64,000 nt of DNA, from positions 310,001-374,000 of the forward strand of contig NZ_JAEMNV010000006.1 in assembly GCF_016482825.1 (NCBI RefSeq), written 5' to 3'. A model generated the notes under the pieces. That model did no database searches, had not been told where the DNA came from, and saw only the letters and a list, made by a program, of their open reading frames with translations. Source of the DNA: Antrihabitans stalagmiti (GTDB taxonomy: Bacteria > Actinomycetota > Actinomycetes > Mycobacteriales > Mycobacteriaceae). The translations under genes and the position numbers were made by a program. Positions 53,951 to 64,000 of the stretch are shown in pieces. Each line of letters opens with the position of its first letter. The first letter of the stretch is position 1.

Positions 53951-54460
53951 ATGGCGATGGCGCCACCGGACTCCACCCCCCGACGGGGCGAGCGCAGCGA
54001 CGACGACACGTCGCTCGGCGATCGCAACGGCGACACGTTACCCCAAAGCGAATCGGGCGAAGACTCGGGACTGCTGTCCGCGATGCCGCTCAACATGCGG
54101 CTTCCCACGATCATCGCGATCGGTCTCGGCATCATCGCCTTGATGCTGACCGGCTGGCTCGGGCATCTGGTGATGGGTCTTCTCATCTGCCTCGGGCTTG
54201 CGCTCGGCATCGGCAATATGTGGCTGGTTCAGCTTGCGGTCACTCGCGTGACGGCCAACGACAACCCGAGTAAACAGCGGATGGCCTTCTCCTCGGCCTC
54301 CAGATTGCTCATCATCACCGCTATCGCGATCGTGATAGGTTTCCTCGTGAAGCCGAGGATCGACGGCATCGGCGTGTTCGTCGGATTGGCCGTCTCACAG
54401 GTTCTTCTTGTACTGACAACCACTGTGCCCGTTCTGAAAGGACTTCGCCAGCAATCATGA
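53951..54460 (+). CDS. atpI: AtpI-like membrane protein
   Basis: A 169-aa protein with an Asp/Ser-rich soluble N-terminus (about 1-45) and four helices in the last 120 residues, in the position of ATP synthase subunit I, a c-ring assembly factor. Start at 53951 (MAMAPPDS) with GGAAGAGG upstream. The stop overlaps atpB by 4 nt. Confidence 0.82.
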   Translation: MAMAPPDSTPRRGERSDDDTSLGDRNGDTLPQSESGEDSGLLSAMPLNMRLPTIIAIGLGIIALMLTGWLGHLVMGLLICLGLALGIGNMWLVQLAVTRVTANDNPSKQRMAFSSASRLLIITAIAIVIGFLVKPRIDGIGVFVGLAVSQVLLVLTTTVPVLKGLRQQS

Positions 54461-55224
54461 CTGACCAAGTTCTTGCCGAGACCAAAATTGAAGTTGGTCA
54501 TCACATCGAGAGGCAGCTTTTCGGCCTCACCTTCAATGTCGACACGATCTACGGAACGCTTATCGCTGCTGCGATCGTTCTAGGGCTGGCGTTCTACCTT
54601 CGCTCGAAGATCACGAATGGCGTACCCAACGGGGTGCAGTTGTTCTTCGAGGGCGTAACGGTTCAGATGCGCAGCCAGGTCGAGAGCGCAATCGGTATGA
54701 AAGTTGCGCCGTTCGTACTTCCGCTCGCCGTAACGCTCTTCGTCTTCATTCTGGTGTCGAACTGGCTCGCGGTGCTTCCGTTCCAATTCGGACCGGTCGA
54801 TATCGGGCCGATCTACTGGGAGCACGGCGCCGAACTGATCAAGCCGCCTGCATCGGACGTCAACTACGTCTACGCACTCGCGCTGTTCGTGTTCATCTTC
54901 TACCACATAGCCGGTGCCAAGCGCCGCGGCATCTTCACCCACTTGAAGAAGTTGGCGAAGGGTCACGTCGCAATCCTCGCTCCGGTCAACATCATCGAAG
55001 AGATTGCAAAGCCGATCTCGCTGTCACTCCGACTTTTCGGCAACATGTTTGCCGGCGGCATCATGATCGGATTGATTGCGATGTTCCCCCCTTACATTCT
55101 GTGGGGACCGAACGCGATCTGGAAGATGTTCGATTTGTTCGTCGGATTGATTCAGGCCTTCATCTTCGCGCTGCTGACAATTCTCTACTTCAGTCAGTCG
55201 ATGGAACTGGAAGACGAGCACTAA
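54457..55224 (+). CDS. atpB: ATP synthase F0 subunit a
   Basis: A 255-aa membrane protein forming the proton half-channels. The essential arginine is in [14 protein letters not shown] (about 190) and helices fill the C-terminal half, ending [14 protein letters not shown]. Overlaps atpI. Confidence 0.96.
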   Translation: MTDQVLAETKIEVGHHIERQLFGLTFNVDTIYGTLIAAAIVLGLAFYLRSKITNGVPNGVQLFFEGVTVQMRSQVESAIGMKVAPFVLPLAVTLFVFILVSNWLAVLPFQFGPVDIGPIYWEHGAELIKPPASDVNYVYALALFVFIFYHIAGAKRRGIFTHLKKLAKGHVAILAPVNIIEEIAKPISLSLRLFGNMFAGGIMIGLIAMFPPYILWGPNAIWKMFDLFVGLIQAFIFALLTILYFSQSMELEDEH

Positions 55225-55548
<324 letters not shown>

Positions 55549-56076
55549 GTGGCTATGGACAGCACACTTCTAGCCGCCGAGGGCGGTGAGGAGAAGACCA
55601 ACAACTTCCTCATCCCCAACGGCACGTTCTTCGTCGAGCTCATCATCTTCCTCGTGGTGCTCGGAGTTATCTGGAAGTTCGTTGTCCCGCCGATCCGCGC
55701 TGTGCTCGACGAGCGCGCCGAACGGGTGGCGAAGACGACCGACGACAACCACAGGGCTGCTCGGGCGTTCGCGGATGCTGATGCCAAGTACCGCGGCGAA
55801 CTGATGGACGCTCGGGGCGAAGCTGCCAAGATCCGAGACGCAGCACGTGGCGAGGGTCAGCAGATCCTCGACCAGATGCGTACGAAGGCACGGCAGGAAT
55901 CCGACGCCATTCAGAAGCAGGCGGACGAGGAACTGCAAGCTCAGGCGCGCAAGGTCGCTTCCGATCTGCAGAGTGGAGTCGGGCCGTTGTCCGACACGCT
56001 TGCGAATCGGGTTCTCGGTGTCGACGCCAACGGTTCCGGCAAGGCGTCGTTGGCCGACCAAACTGGGCGGGTGTAA
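55549..56076 (+). CDS. atpF: ATP synthase F0 subunit b
   Basis: A 175-aa stator subunit: one N-terminal membrane helix (about 25-46) then a long charged coiled coil. The GTG at 55549 follows the atpE stop directly; an ATG at 55555 is also possible. Confidence 0.93.
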   Translation: MAMDSTLLAAEGGEEKTNNFLIPNGTFFVELIIFLVVLGVIWKFVVPPIRAVLDERAERVAKTTDDNHRAARAFADADAKYRGELMDARGEAAKIRDAARGEGQQILDQMRTKARQESDAIQKQADEELQAQARKVASDLQSGVGPLSDTLANRVLGVDANGSGKASLADQTGRV

Positions 56077-56079
56077 TCA

Positions 56080-56589
56080 GTGGGTACTTTTTTCGGCCAG
56101 CTCTTCGCGTTCGCGGTCATCGTCTTCGTCATCGTGCGATACGCAGGACCGCCGGTTCGCAAGCTGATGGCCAAGCAGCAAGACGAAGTTCGCACGCAGA
56201 TCAGCGAAAGTGAAGCAGCGGCAGCACGTTTGGCCGAAGCGAAGAAGGCGCACGAGGAAGCTGTCTCGCAGGCACGCAACGAAGCTGCGCAGATTCGTGA
56301 GGACGCACGTGCGGACGCACAGCGCATCACCGCGCAACTGCGCGAGCAAGCCGATGCCGAAGTTGCCCGCATCAAGCAGCACGGTGTGGAGCAGCTCGCG
56401 CTGCAACGCCAGCAGCTGATCCGTCAGCTGCAGCTGGATCTCGGTAGTGCGGCAGTTGCCAAGGCGGGCGACACCGTCCGCAGTCGACTCGCCGACTCCG
56501 GCGCCCAGTCGGGAAGCGTCGATCGCTTCCTCGACGAGCTGGAGGCAATGGCAAGCGACGGCAAGTCATCCAATAAGGGAGTGTCCTGA
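56080..56589 (+). CDS. ATP synthase b-prime-like subunit (separate gene)
   Basis: A 169-aa second b-type stator subunit: a membrane helix at about 4-22 ([18 protein letters not shown]) and a long coiled coil (about 30-140). In mycobacteria this sequence is the N-terminal part of a b-delta fusion; here it ends with its own stop (GKSSNKGVS) that overlaps the delta start as TGATG. GTG start 3 nt after atpF. The two reading frames differ, so fusion would require a frameshift. Confidence 0.9.
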   Translation: MGTFFGQLFAFAVIVFVIVRYAGPPVRKLMAKQQDEVRTQISESEAAAARLAEAKKAHEEAVSQARNEAAQIREDARADAQRITAQLREQADAEVARIKQHGVEQLALQRQQLIRQLQLDLGSAAVAKAGDTVRSRLADSGAQSGSVDRFLDELEAMASDGKSSNKGVS

Positions 56590-57407
56590 TGCACGCGGCA
56601 AGCCGCGAGTCGCTGCAAGTAGTGCAGCGCCGCTTCGACGAGGTTTCTGCCGATCTGGATTCTGCAGGCCTGGCGACGCTCGCCGACGAATTGGCCGCCG
56701 TCTCGAACCTGCTTGTTGTCGAGGTGACGCTCCGGAAGCACCTCGCAGGCAAGTCAGACGAATCCGAGCCGAAGGTCGCAGTTCTCGACTCACTGCTTGC
56801 CGGCAAGGTCGCGGATTCGACGCTCGACATCGTCCGCACGGGCGTCGAGCAGCGCTGGTCGATCTCTCGCGACTTCACCAATGCGCTCGAGCGCCTCGCC
56901 AACCTCGCGATCCTGATCGGTGCCGAGCGTGACGGTCAGATCGAGAACGTCGAGGACGAACTGTTCCGCTTCGGTCGCACGCTCGACGCGAATGCACGTC
57001 TGTCGACGCTGCTCAGCGACACGGTCGCGCCGCTCGACGGACGCACACAGTTGCTTACCAACGTGCTCGCAGGCAAGGCCAGCGAGTTCACTGATCGATT
57101 GCTGCAGCAGACACTTCGTGGTCTCCATGGCAGGAACTTCGAGGCAGTCGTGCCCGAGCTCGCAGAGCTTGCCGCCGAACGTCGCGGACAATCGGTCGCC
57201 CATGTCAAGGCCGCCTCGCCGCTGTCGGATGCACAGCGTGAACGGCTCGAAGGCGTGCTGTCCCGAATTTACGGTCGCAACATGACCGTGCAGCTCGAAG
57301 TTGTCCCCGAGATTCTCGGTGGACTCGAGATCACGGTCGGCGACGAGGTCGTCGACGGCACCATCGCGTCACGACTGGCGAGCGCAGCGAGCCAACTACC
57401 ACGTTAG
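56589..57407 (+). CDS. atpH: ATP synthase delta subunit with N-terminal extension
   Basis: A 272-aa protein. The last 175 residues are the usual delta/OSCP subunit that ties the stator to the alpha ring (SRDFTNALERLANLAIL, ILGGLEITVGDEVVDGTI). The first about 95 residues are the extra helical domain found inside the mycobacterial b-delta fusion and in corynebacterial delta. Start overlaps the b-prime stop. Confidence 0.93.
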   Translation: MHAASRESLQVVQRRFDEVSADLDSAGLATLADELAAVSNLLVVEVTLRKHLAGKSDESEPKVAVLDSLLAGKVADSTLDIVRTGVEQRWSISRDFTNALERLANLAILIGAERDGQIENVEDELFRFGRTLDANARLSTLLSDTVAPLDGRTQLLTNVLAGKASEFTDRLLQQTLRGLHGRNFEAVVPELAELAAERRGQSVAHVKAASPLSDAQRERLEGVLSRIYGRNMTVQLEVVPEILGGLEITVGDEVVDGTIASRLASAASQLPR

Positions 57408-57484
57408 GTGCGTTCGGCGAACGCGCCGGACCACATGAACACTAGAGCCGAACACCATATTCGAAAGCAGGGAAATCGATAGCC

Positions 57485-59140
57485 ATGGCGGAGTTGACGA
57501 TCTCAACCGAAGAGATTCAGGGCGCGATTGAAAAATACGTCGCCACGTTCTCGTCCGAATCCTCCCGCGAGGAGATCGGCATCGTTGCCGATACCGGCGA
57601 CGGTATCGCGCACGTCGAGGGCCTGCCATCGGCGATGACCCAGGAGCTGCTGGAATTCCCCGGCGGCGTGCTCGGTGTCGCGCTCAACCTGGACGAGGGC
57701 AGCATCGGCGCCGTCATCCTCGGTGACTACGAGGGCATCCAGGAAGGCCAGCAGGTCAAGCGGACCGGAACCGTTCTGTCCGCACCCGTCGGCGACAACT
57801 TCCTCGGCCGCGTTGTCGACCCGCTCGGCAACCCGATCGACGGACTCGGCGAGATCGAAGCCGAGACGCGTCGTGCACTCGAATTGCAGGCACCGTCGGT
57901 CGTTCAGCGCCAGGGCGTCAGCGAGCCGCTGCAGACCGGCATCAAGGCGATCGACTCGCAGACCCCCATCGGTCGCGGTCAGCGTCAGCTCATCATCGGC
58001 GACCGCAAGACCGGCAAGACCGCGGTGTGCGTCGACACGATCATCAACCAGAAGCAGGCCTGGGCAACCGGCGACCCCGACCAGCAGGTGCGCTGCGTCT
58101 ACGTCGCCATCGGCCAGAAGGGTTCGACCATCGCGGCCGTTCGCCAGGGCCTCGAAGATGCCGGCGCGCTCGAGTACACCACGATCGTTGCTGCACCGGC
58201 TTCCGACTCCGCAGGCTTCAAGTGGCTCGCGCCGTACACCGGCTCGGCCATCGGTCAGCACTGGATGTACCAGGGCAAACACGTTCTGATCATCTTCGAC
58301 GACCTGAGCAAGCAGGCCGAGGCCTACCGTGCCATCTCGCTGCTGCTGCGTCGTCCGCCGGGCCGTGAGGCTTACCCCGGTGACGTCTTCTACCTGCACT
58401 CCCGTCTGCTGGAGCGTTGCGCGAAGCTGTCCGACGAACTCGGTGGCGGATCGATGACGGGTCTCCCGATCATCGAGACCAAGGCCAACGACATCTCGGC
58501 GTTCATCCCGACCAACGTCATCTCGATCACCGACGGTCAGTGCTTCCTCGAGACCGACCTCTTCAACCAGGGTGTTCGTCCCGCGATCAACGTCGGCGTC
58601 TCAGTGTCCCGCGTCGGTGGCGCCGCGCAGATCAAGGCGATGAAAGAGGTTGCAGGTTCACTGCGTCTCGACCTGTCGCAGTACCGCGAGCTCGAAGCGT
58701 TCGCGGCGTTCGCATCGGACCTCGACGCGACGTCGAAGGCGCAGCTCGATCGTGGTGCCCGTCTCGTCGAGCTGCTCAAGCAGCCGCAGTACAGCCCGCT
58801 TTCGGTCGAGGAGCAGGTCGTCGCGATCTTCCTCGGTACCCGTGGTCACCTCGACTCGGTTCCGGTCGGCGACGTCATCCGTTTCGAGAGCGAATTCCTC
58901 GACAACGTGCGCAGCCGTCACGAGAACATCCTGACCGAGATCCGCGAGTCGAAGAAGCTGTCGGACGACGCTTCCGAGGCCTTGGCAGATGCGGTCAACG
59001 AGTTCAAGAAGGGCTTCTCCGCCACCGACGGCAGTTCCGTCGAGGCGAAGAAAGAAGAGCCCAAGGAAGACTCGAAGGAATCCGAAGAGGAGCAGACAGA
59101 ATCGGTTACCGTCCACCGGTCCGCTCCCGACAAGAAATAA
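57485..59140 (+). CDS. atpA: ATP synthase F1 alpha subunit
   Basis: A 551-aa subunit with P-loop GDRKTGKT (about 173), the SRVGGAAQ and [15 protein letters not shown] segments. It carries a charged C-terminal extension of about 40 residues ([15 protein letters not shown]...VHRSAPDKK) like that of mycobacterial alpha, which restrains ATP hydrolysis there. A 77-bp gap separates it from atpH. Confidence 0.97.
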   Translation: MAELTISTEEIQGAIEKYVATFSSESSREEIGIVADTGDGIAHVEGLPSAMTQELLEFPGGVLGVALNLDEGSIGAVILGDYEGIQEGQQVKRTGTVLSAPVGDNFLGRVVDPLGNPIDGLGEIEAETRRALELQAPSVVQRQGVSEPLQTGIKAIDSQTPIGRGQRQLIIGDRKTGKTAVCVDTIINQKQAWATGDPDQQVRCVYVAIGQKGSTIAAVRQGLEDAGALEYTTIVAAPASDSAGFKWLAPYTGSAIGQHWMYQGKHVLIIFDDLSKQAEAYRAISLLLRRPPGREAYPGDVFYLHSRLLERCAKLSDELGGGSMTGLPIIETKANDISAFIPTNVISITDGQCFLETDLFNQGVRPAINVGVSVSRVGGAAQIKAMKEVAGSLRLDLSQYRELEAFAAFASDLDATSKAQLDRGARLVELLKQPQYSPLSVEEQVVAIFLGTRGHLDSVPVGDVIRFESEFLDNVRSRHENILTEIRESKKLSDDASEALADAVNEFKKGFSATDGSSVEAKKEEPKEDSKESEEEQTESVTVHRSAPDKK

Positions 59141-59154
59141 GGGTGCGATTCTAA

Positions 59155-61531
<2,377 letters not shown>

Positions 61532-61566
61532 CGATGCGTCGCTGAACACCGGAAAGGGCGTGTGAC

Positions 61567-61932
61567 ATGAGCGAGATGACAGTCGAGCTTGTTGCTGTCG
61601 ATCGCCGCGTCTGGTCGGGCGATGCGACATTCGTGTTCGCCCGCACGATCAGTGGTGAGATCGGCATTCTGCCGCAGCATATTCCGCTGGTAGCGGCGTT
61701 GGTCGACGACGCGACGGTTCGGATCGACACCGTCGACGGCGAAGAGTTGACGTTCGCGGTCGATGGCGGGTTCCTCTCGGTGAGCGAGAGTGGAGTCATC
61801 ATCCTGGCCGAGGACGTCGAGGCGTCAGACGATATCGACGTCGACAAGGCTCAGCGGGACGCAGATTCGGACGACGAGCGCGCACAGGCTCGGGGTCGGG
61901 CGCGACTGCGCGCCGTCGGCAAGTCCGTCTAG
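61567..61932 (+). CDS. atpC: ATP synthase F1 epsilon subunit
   Basis: A 121-aa subunit with the N-terminal beta barrel ([29 protein letters not shown]) and a short C-terminal helical part as in mycobacteria, shorter than the E. coli inhibitor hairpin. Confidence 0.95.
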   Translation: MSEMTVELVAVDRRVWSGDATFVFARTISGEIGILPQHIPLVAALVDDATVRIDTVDGEELTFAVDGGFLSVSESGVIILAEDVEASDDIDVDKAQRDADSDDERAQARGRARLRAVGKSV

Positions 61933-61975
61933 TAGCTCTCCCAACAGCGAAGGGCGGCTAGCGTTGCAAACCGGA

Positions 61976-62398
61976 ATGGTTCTTCTCATCATTCTGGTTG
62001 CAATGTTGGCCGTCCTTTTTGCTATGTCCTTCTACCGCTTGATGATTCTTCGTCGCGGTGGGACCTCTGCGATCATCCGAACCACACCCGGCGTAGGTAG
62101 CCAGGGTTGGCGGCACGGATTGATTCGATACGGCGAGGATTCTCTCGTCTTCTACAAGTTGTCGAGCCTGCGGTTCGGTCCCGACGTTCGGGTCAACCGG
62201 CAGGACATCGCGGTCGAGAATCGCCGTTCGCCGCAGGACAGCGAGGTCGACATCATGACAGACGAGATCGTCGTGCTCAGCGTCCGCGAGGCCAACCGGA
62301 GTCTGGAAGTTGCGCTCGACCGCGGTGCCATGACGGCGTTTCTGTCCTGGGTGGAATCGCGTCCCTCGGGTCGGTCGATGCGCGGCCGGCACGGCTGA
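61976..62398 (+). CDS. DUF2550 membrane protein
   Basis: A 140-aa protein with one N-terminal helix (about 2-22) and a cytoplasmic domain (GWRHGLIRYGEDSLVFYKLSSLRFGPDVR, VSVREA-like strand, AFLSWVESRP) of the DUF2550 family, encoded after atpC throughout mycolata. ATG at 61976 is used; a TTG at 61964 is an alternative. Role unknown. Confidence 0.88.
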   Translation: MVLLIILVAMLAVLFAMSFYRLMILRRGGTSAIIRTTPGVGSQGWRHGLIRYGEDSLVFYKLSSLRFGPDVRVNRQDIAVENRRSPQDSEVDIMTDEIVVLSVREANRSLEVALDRGAMTAFLSWVESRPSGRSMRGRHG

Positions 62399-62403
62399 GA
62401 AGG

Positions 62404-63003
62404 TTAGTTTTCCTCGGCCGCAGCCTCGGTGCTGTCGCCGGCTCCCGGCTTCCACAGGACATCGCCCTCAGGATTTGCCACGCGGCTCAAGATGAACAGC
62501 AGATCCGACAGGCGATTGAGGTACTTCGCAGGTAGGACGTTGGTCGTGGCCGGGTTGGCATCGACCGCCGCCCACGCCGAGCGTTCGGCGCGTCGCGCGA
62601 CTGTTCGCGCCGTGTGCAGCAGCGCGCCCAGCGCAGTGCCGCCGGGCAGGATGAACGAGTGCAGTGGGGCCAACTGCTCGTTGAACTCGTCGCACCAGCC
62701 TTCGAGACGATCGATGTAGGACTGGTGGATACGCAGCGGGGGATACTGCGGGTCCTCGACGACAGGGGTCGACAGATCGGCGCCCGCGTCGAAGAGGTCG
62801 TTCTGTATCTGCCGCAAAACCTCGTTGATCTGCGGTGCTGGATTACCGAGGGCGACGGCGACGCCGATGCTGGCGTTCGTCTCGTCGCAGTCGGCGTACG
62901 CCTGTAGACGCGGATCGTTCTTCGAAATGCGGGAGAAGTCGCTGAGACCCGTCGTCCCGTCGTCGCCGGTGCGGGTGTAGATCCGGGTGAGATGTACGGC
63001 CAT
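62404..63003 (-). CDS. Cob(I)alamin adenosyltransferase, PduO type
   Basis: A 199-aa enzyme making adenosylcobalamin from cob(I)alamin and ATP. The N-terminal ATP motif is TRTGDDGTTGLSD (about 8-20), and the Cbl/ATP-binding helices carry DECDET-like YADCDETNA, FILPGGT and RRAERS. ATG at 63003 is chosen; a GTG at 63024 is possible. Its stop faces the DUF2550 stop across 5 bp. Confidence 0.95.
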   Translation of the reverse strand: MAVHLTRIYTRTGDDGTTGLSDFSRISKNDPRLQAYADCDETNASIGVAVALGNPAPQINEVLRQIQNDLFDAGADLSTPVVEDPQYPPLRIHQSYIDRLEGWCDEFNEQLAPLHSFILPGGTALGALLHTARTVARRAERSAWAAVDANPATTNVLPAKYLNRLSDLLFILSRVANPEGDVLWKPGAGDSTEAAAEEN

Positions 63004-63108
63004 GAAGCCAACGGTACTGCTCACATCCTGGGGGAGGGGAACACCCGCTGCGGGCTTTTGGCGGAGGCGGCACTCGGGCAGGTCGCGTGCTGACTAGGCT
63101 GTCCAACT

Positions 63109-64000
63109 GTGAGTGAACGCTTCCTAGTCACCGGCGGTAATCGGCTCGCCGGCGAGGTAGCTGTCGGGGGCGCGAAGAACAGCGTTCTGAAGTTGATGGC
63201 TGCGGCTTTGTTGGCCGAAGGTACAAGTGTCATAACAAACTGTCCGGACATTCTCGACGTTCCGCTGATGGCCGAGGTGCTACGCGGCCTCGGCTGCGAG
63301 GTGGTGCTCGAGGGCGACGAATGCCGGATCACGACGCCGGCCGAGCCCAAGTATCAAGCCGACTTTCCGGCGGTCCGGCAGTTCAGAGCGTCGGTATGTG
63401 TGCTCGGTCCACTGGTTGCGAGATGCAGGCGTGCGGTTGTCGCGCTACCAGGTGGGGACGCGATCGGTTCGCGACCACTCGATATGCATCAGGCCGGGTT
63501 GAGATTGCTCGGTGCACACGCGGAAATCGAGCACGGTTGCGTTGTCGCACGGGCTGACAAGCTGGAGGGCGCGAAGATTCGTCTGGACTTCCCGTCGGTC
63601 GGCGCGACGGAGAACATTCTGATGGCAGCGGCGCTTGCCGATGGCGAAACAGTCATCGACAACGCTGCACGCGAGCCGGACATCGTCGATCTGTGCAACA
63701 TGCTTGTCCAGATGGGCGCGCGGATCAGCGGGGCAGGCACCACAACTCTCACGATCAGGGGAGTGAAGAAGCTCGAACCGACCACACACCGGGTGATCGG
63801 TGATCGGATCGTCGCTGCGACGTGGGGGATAGCTGCTGCCATGACTATCGGCGACGTCCGCGTCACCGGGGTGAATCCGAAGCACCTTTCGCTCGTGCTG
63901 GAGAAACTGCGGTCGGCAGGCGCGCAGGTGTCGTTCGAGCCCGACGGTTTTCGAGTCGTGCAGAAAGAGCGTCCACGTGCGGTCAATTTTTCGACCCTGC
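63109..64000 (+). CDS. murA: UDP-N-acetylglucosamine 1-carboxyvinyltransferase, 3' end beyond window
   Basis: The first 297 codons of MurA, which adds enolpyruvate to UDP-GlcNAc at the start of peptidoglycan synthesis. GGAKNSVLK (about 20-28) holds the active-site lysine and asparagine. The loop that carries the catalytic cysteine in most bacteria reads [15 protein letters not shown], with aspartate at position 117 as in M. tuberculosis; this change gives intrinsic fosfomycin resistance. GTG start at 63109 without a strong ribosome site. Confidence 0.95.
   Translation, partial: MSERFLVTGGNRLAGEVAVGGAKNSVLKLMAAALLAEGTSVITNCPDILDVPLMAEVLRGLGCEVVLEGDECRITTPAEPKYQADFPAVRQFRASVCVLGPLVARCRRAVVALPGGDAIGSRPLDMHQAGLRLLGAHAEIEHGCVVARADKLEGAKIRLDFPSVGATENILMAAALADGETVIDNAAREPDIVDLCNMLVQMGARISGAGTTTLTIRGVKKLEPTTHRVIGDRIVAATWGIAAAMTIGDVRVTGVNPKHLSLVLEKLRSAGAQVSFEPDGFRVVQKERPRAVNFSTL

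Overview
The window reads as a chromosomal stretch of a high-GC, mycolic-acid-type actinobacterium, most likely Rhodococcus or a close relative. The evidence is the uniformly high GC, the many GTG starts and 4-nt ATGA/GTGA overlaps, and several lineage-typical gene orders: argS-lysA-hom-thrC-thrB-rho, then rpmE-prfA-prmC-Sua5-glyA-wecA, then a complete atp operon followed by a DUF2550 gene, a PduO-type adenosyltransferase and murA. MurA carries the mycobacterial-type aspartate in place of the catalytic cysteine. The genus call is inference; no rRNA is present.

Region 1 (1-12.9 kb) is accessory. It holds a truncated FAD oxidase, a ClgR/PopR-like regulator facing a pair of clpP genes with a PopR-like operator, and a 288-bp non-coding element with long inverted repeats. 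A small lipid/SRPBCC pair follows. An unrecognised four-gene exported/membrane cluster (4623-8362) has paralogous first and third members. Then come a catalase-related protein, an acyl-CoA dehydrogenase, an MFS pump between two direct copies of a hairpin repeat, and a PH-like membrane protein.

Region 2 (13-25 kb) holds a Tat-exported metallophosphoesterase and a ferric-iron ABC importer behind an IdeR/DtxR-like box. It also holds a divergent sulfation locus: sulfotransferase and DUF1214 protein on one strand; an IclR regulator, cysD, cysNC and cysQ on the other. This locus could make PAPS, transfer sulfate and recycle PAP. Its 98-bp intergenic region carries a perfect match to the KstR (sterol catabolism) motif and a second palindrome suited to the IclR protein. 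This is my best candidate for an undescribed functional unit.

Region 3 (25-35.3 kb) is a mix of small transcription units: cupin-MarR with two palindromic operators, a HAD hydrolase, a DUF1905 protein, two small proteins, a molybdate operon (HTH-molbindin regulator, modABC), a DUF559 nuclease-like gene between two copies of another hairpin repeat, a Ddn-like F420 protein, an MTB12-like lipoprotein behind an IdeR-like box, a DUF4352 membrane protein pair, and a low-GC stretch next to tRNA-Arg(CCG).

Region 4 (35.4-64 kb) is largely core genome: a DUF3105/DUF305 pair, argS and the lysine/threonine pathway genes in one overlapping chain, rho with a long Asn/Gln/Gly/Arg-rich insert, a DUF7373-type lipoprotein, translation-factor genes, the wecA-type first enzyme of arabinogalactan linker synthesis, and ATP synthase. 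In the ATP synthase operon the b-prime and delta subunits, fused in mycobacteria, are two overlapping genes. Four copies of a 58-bp hairpin repeat are scattered at gene ends through the window.
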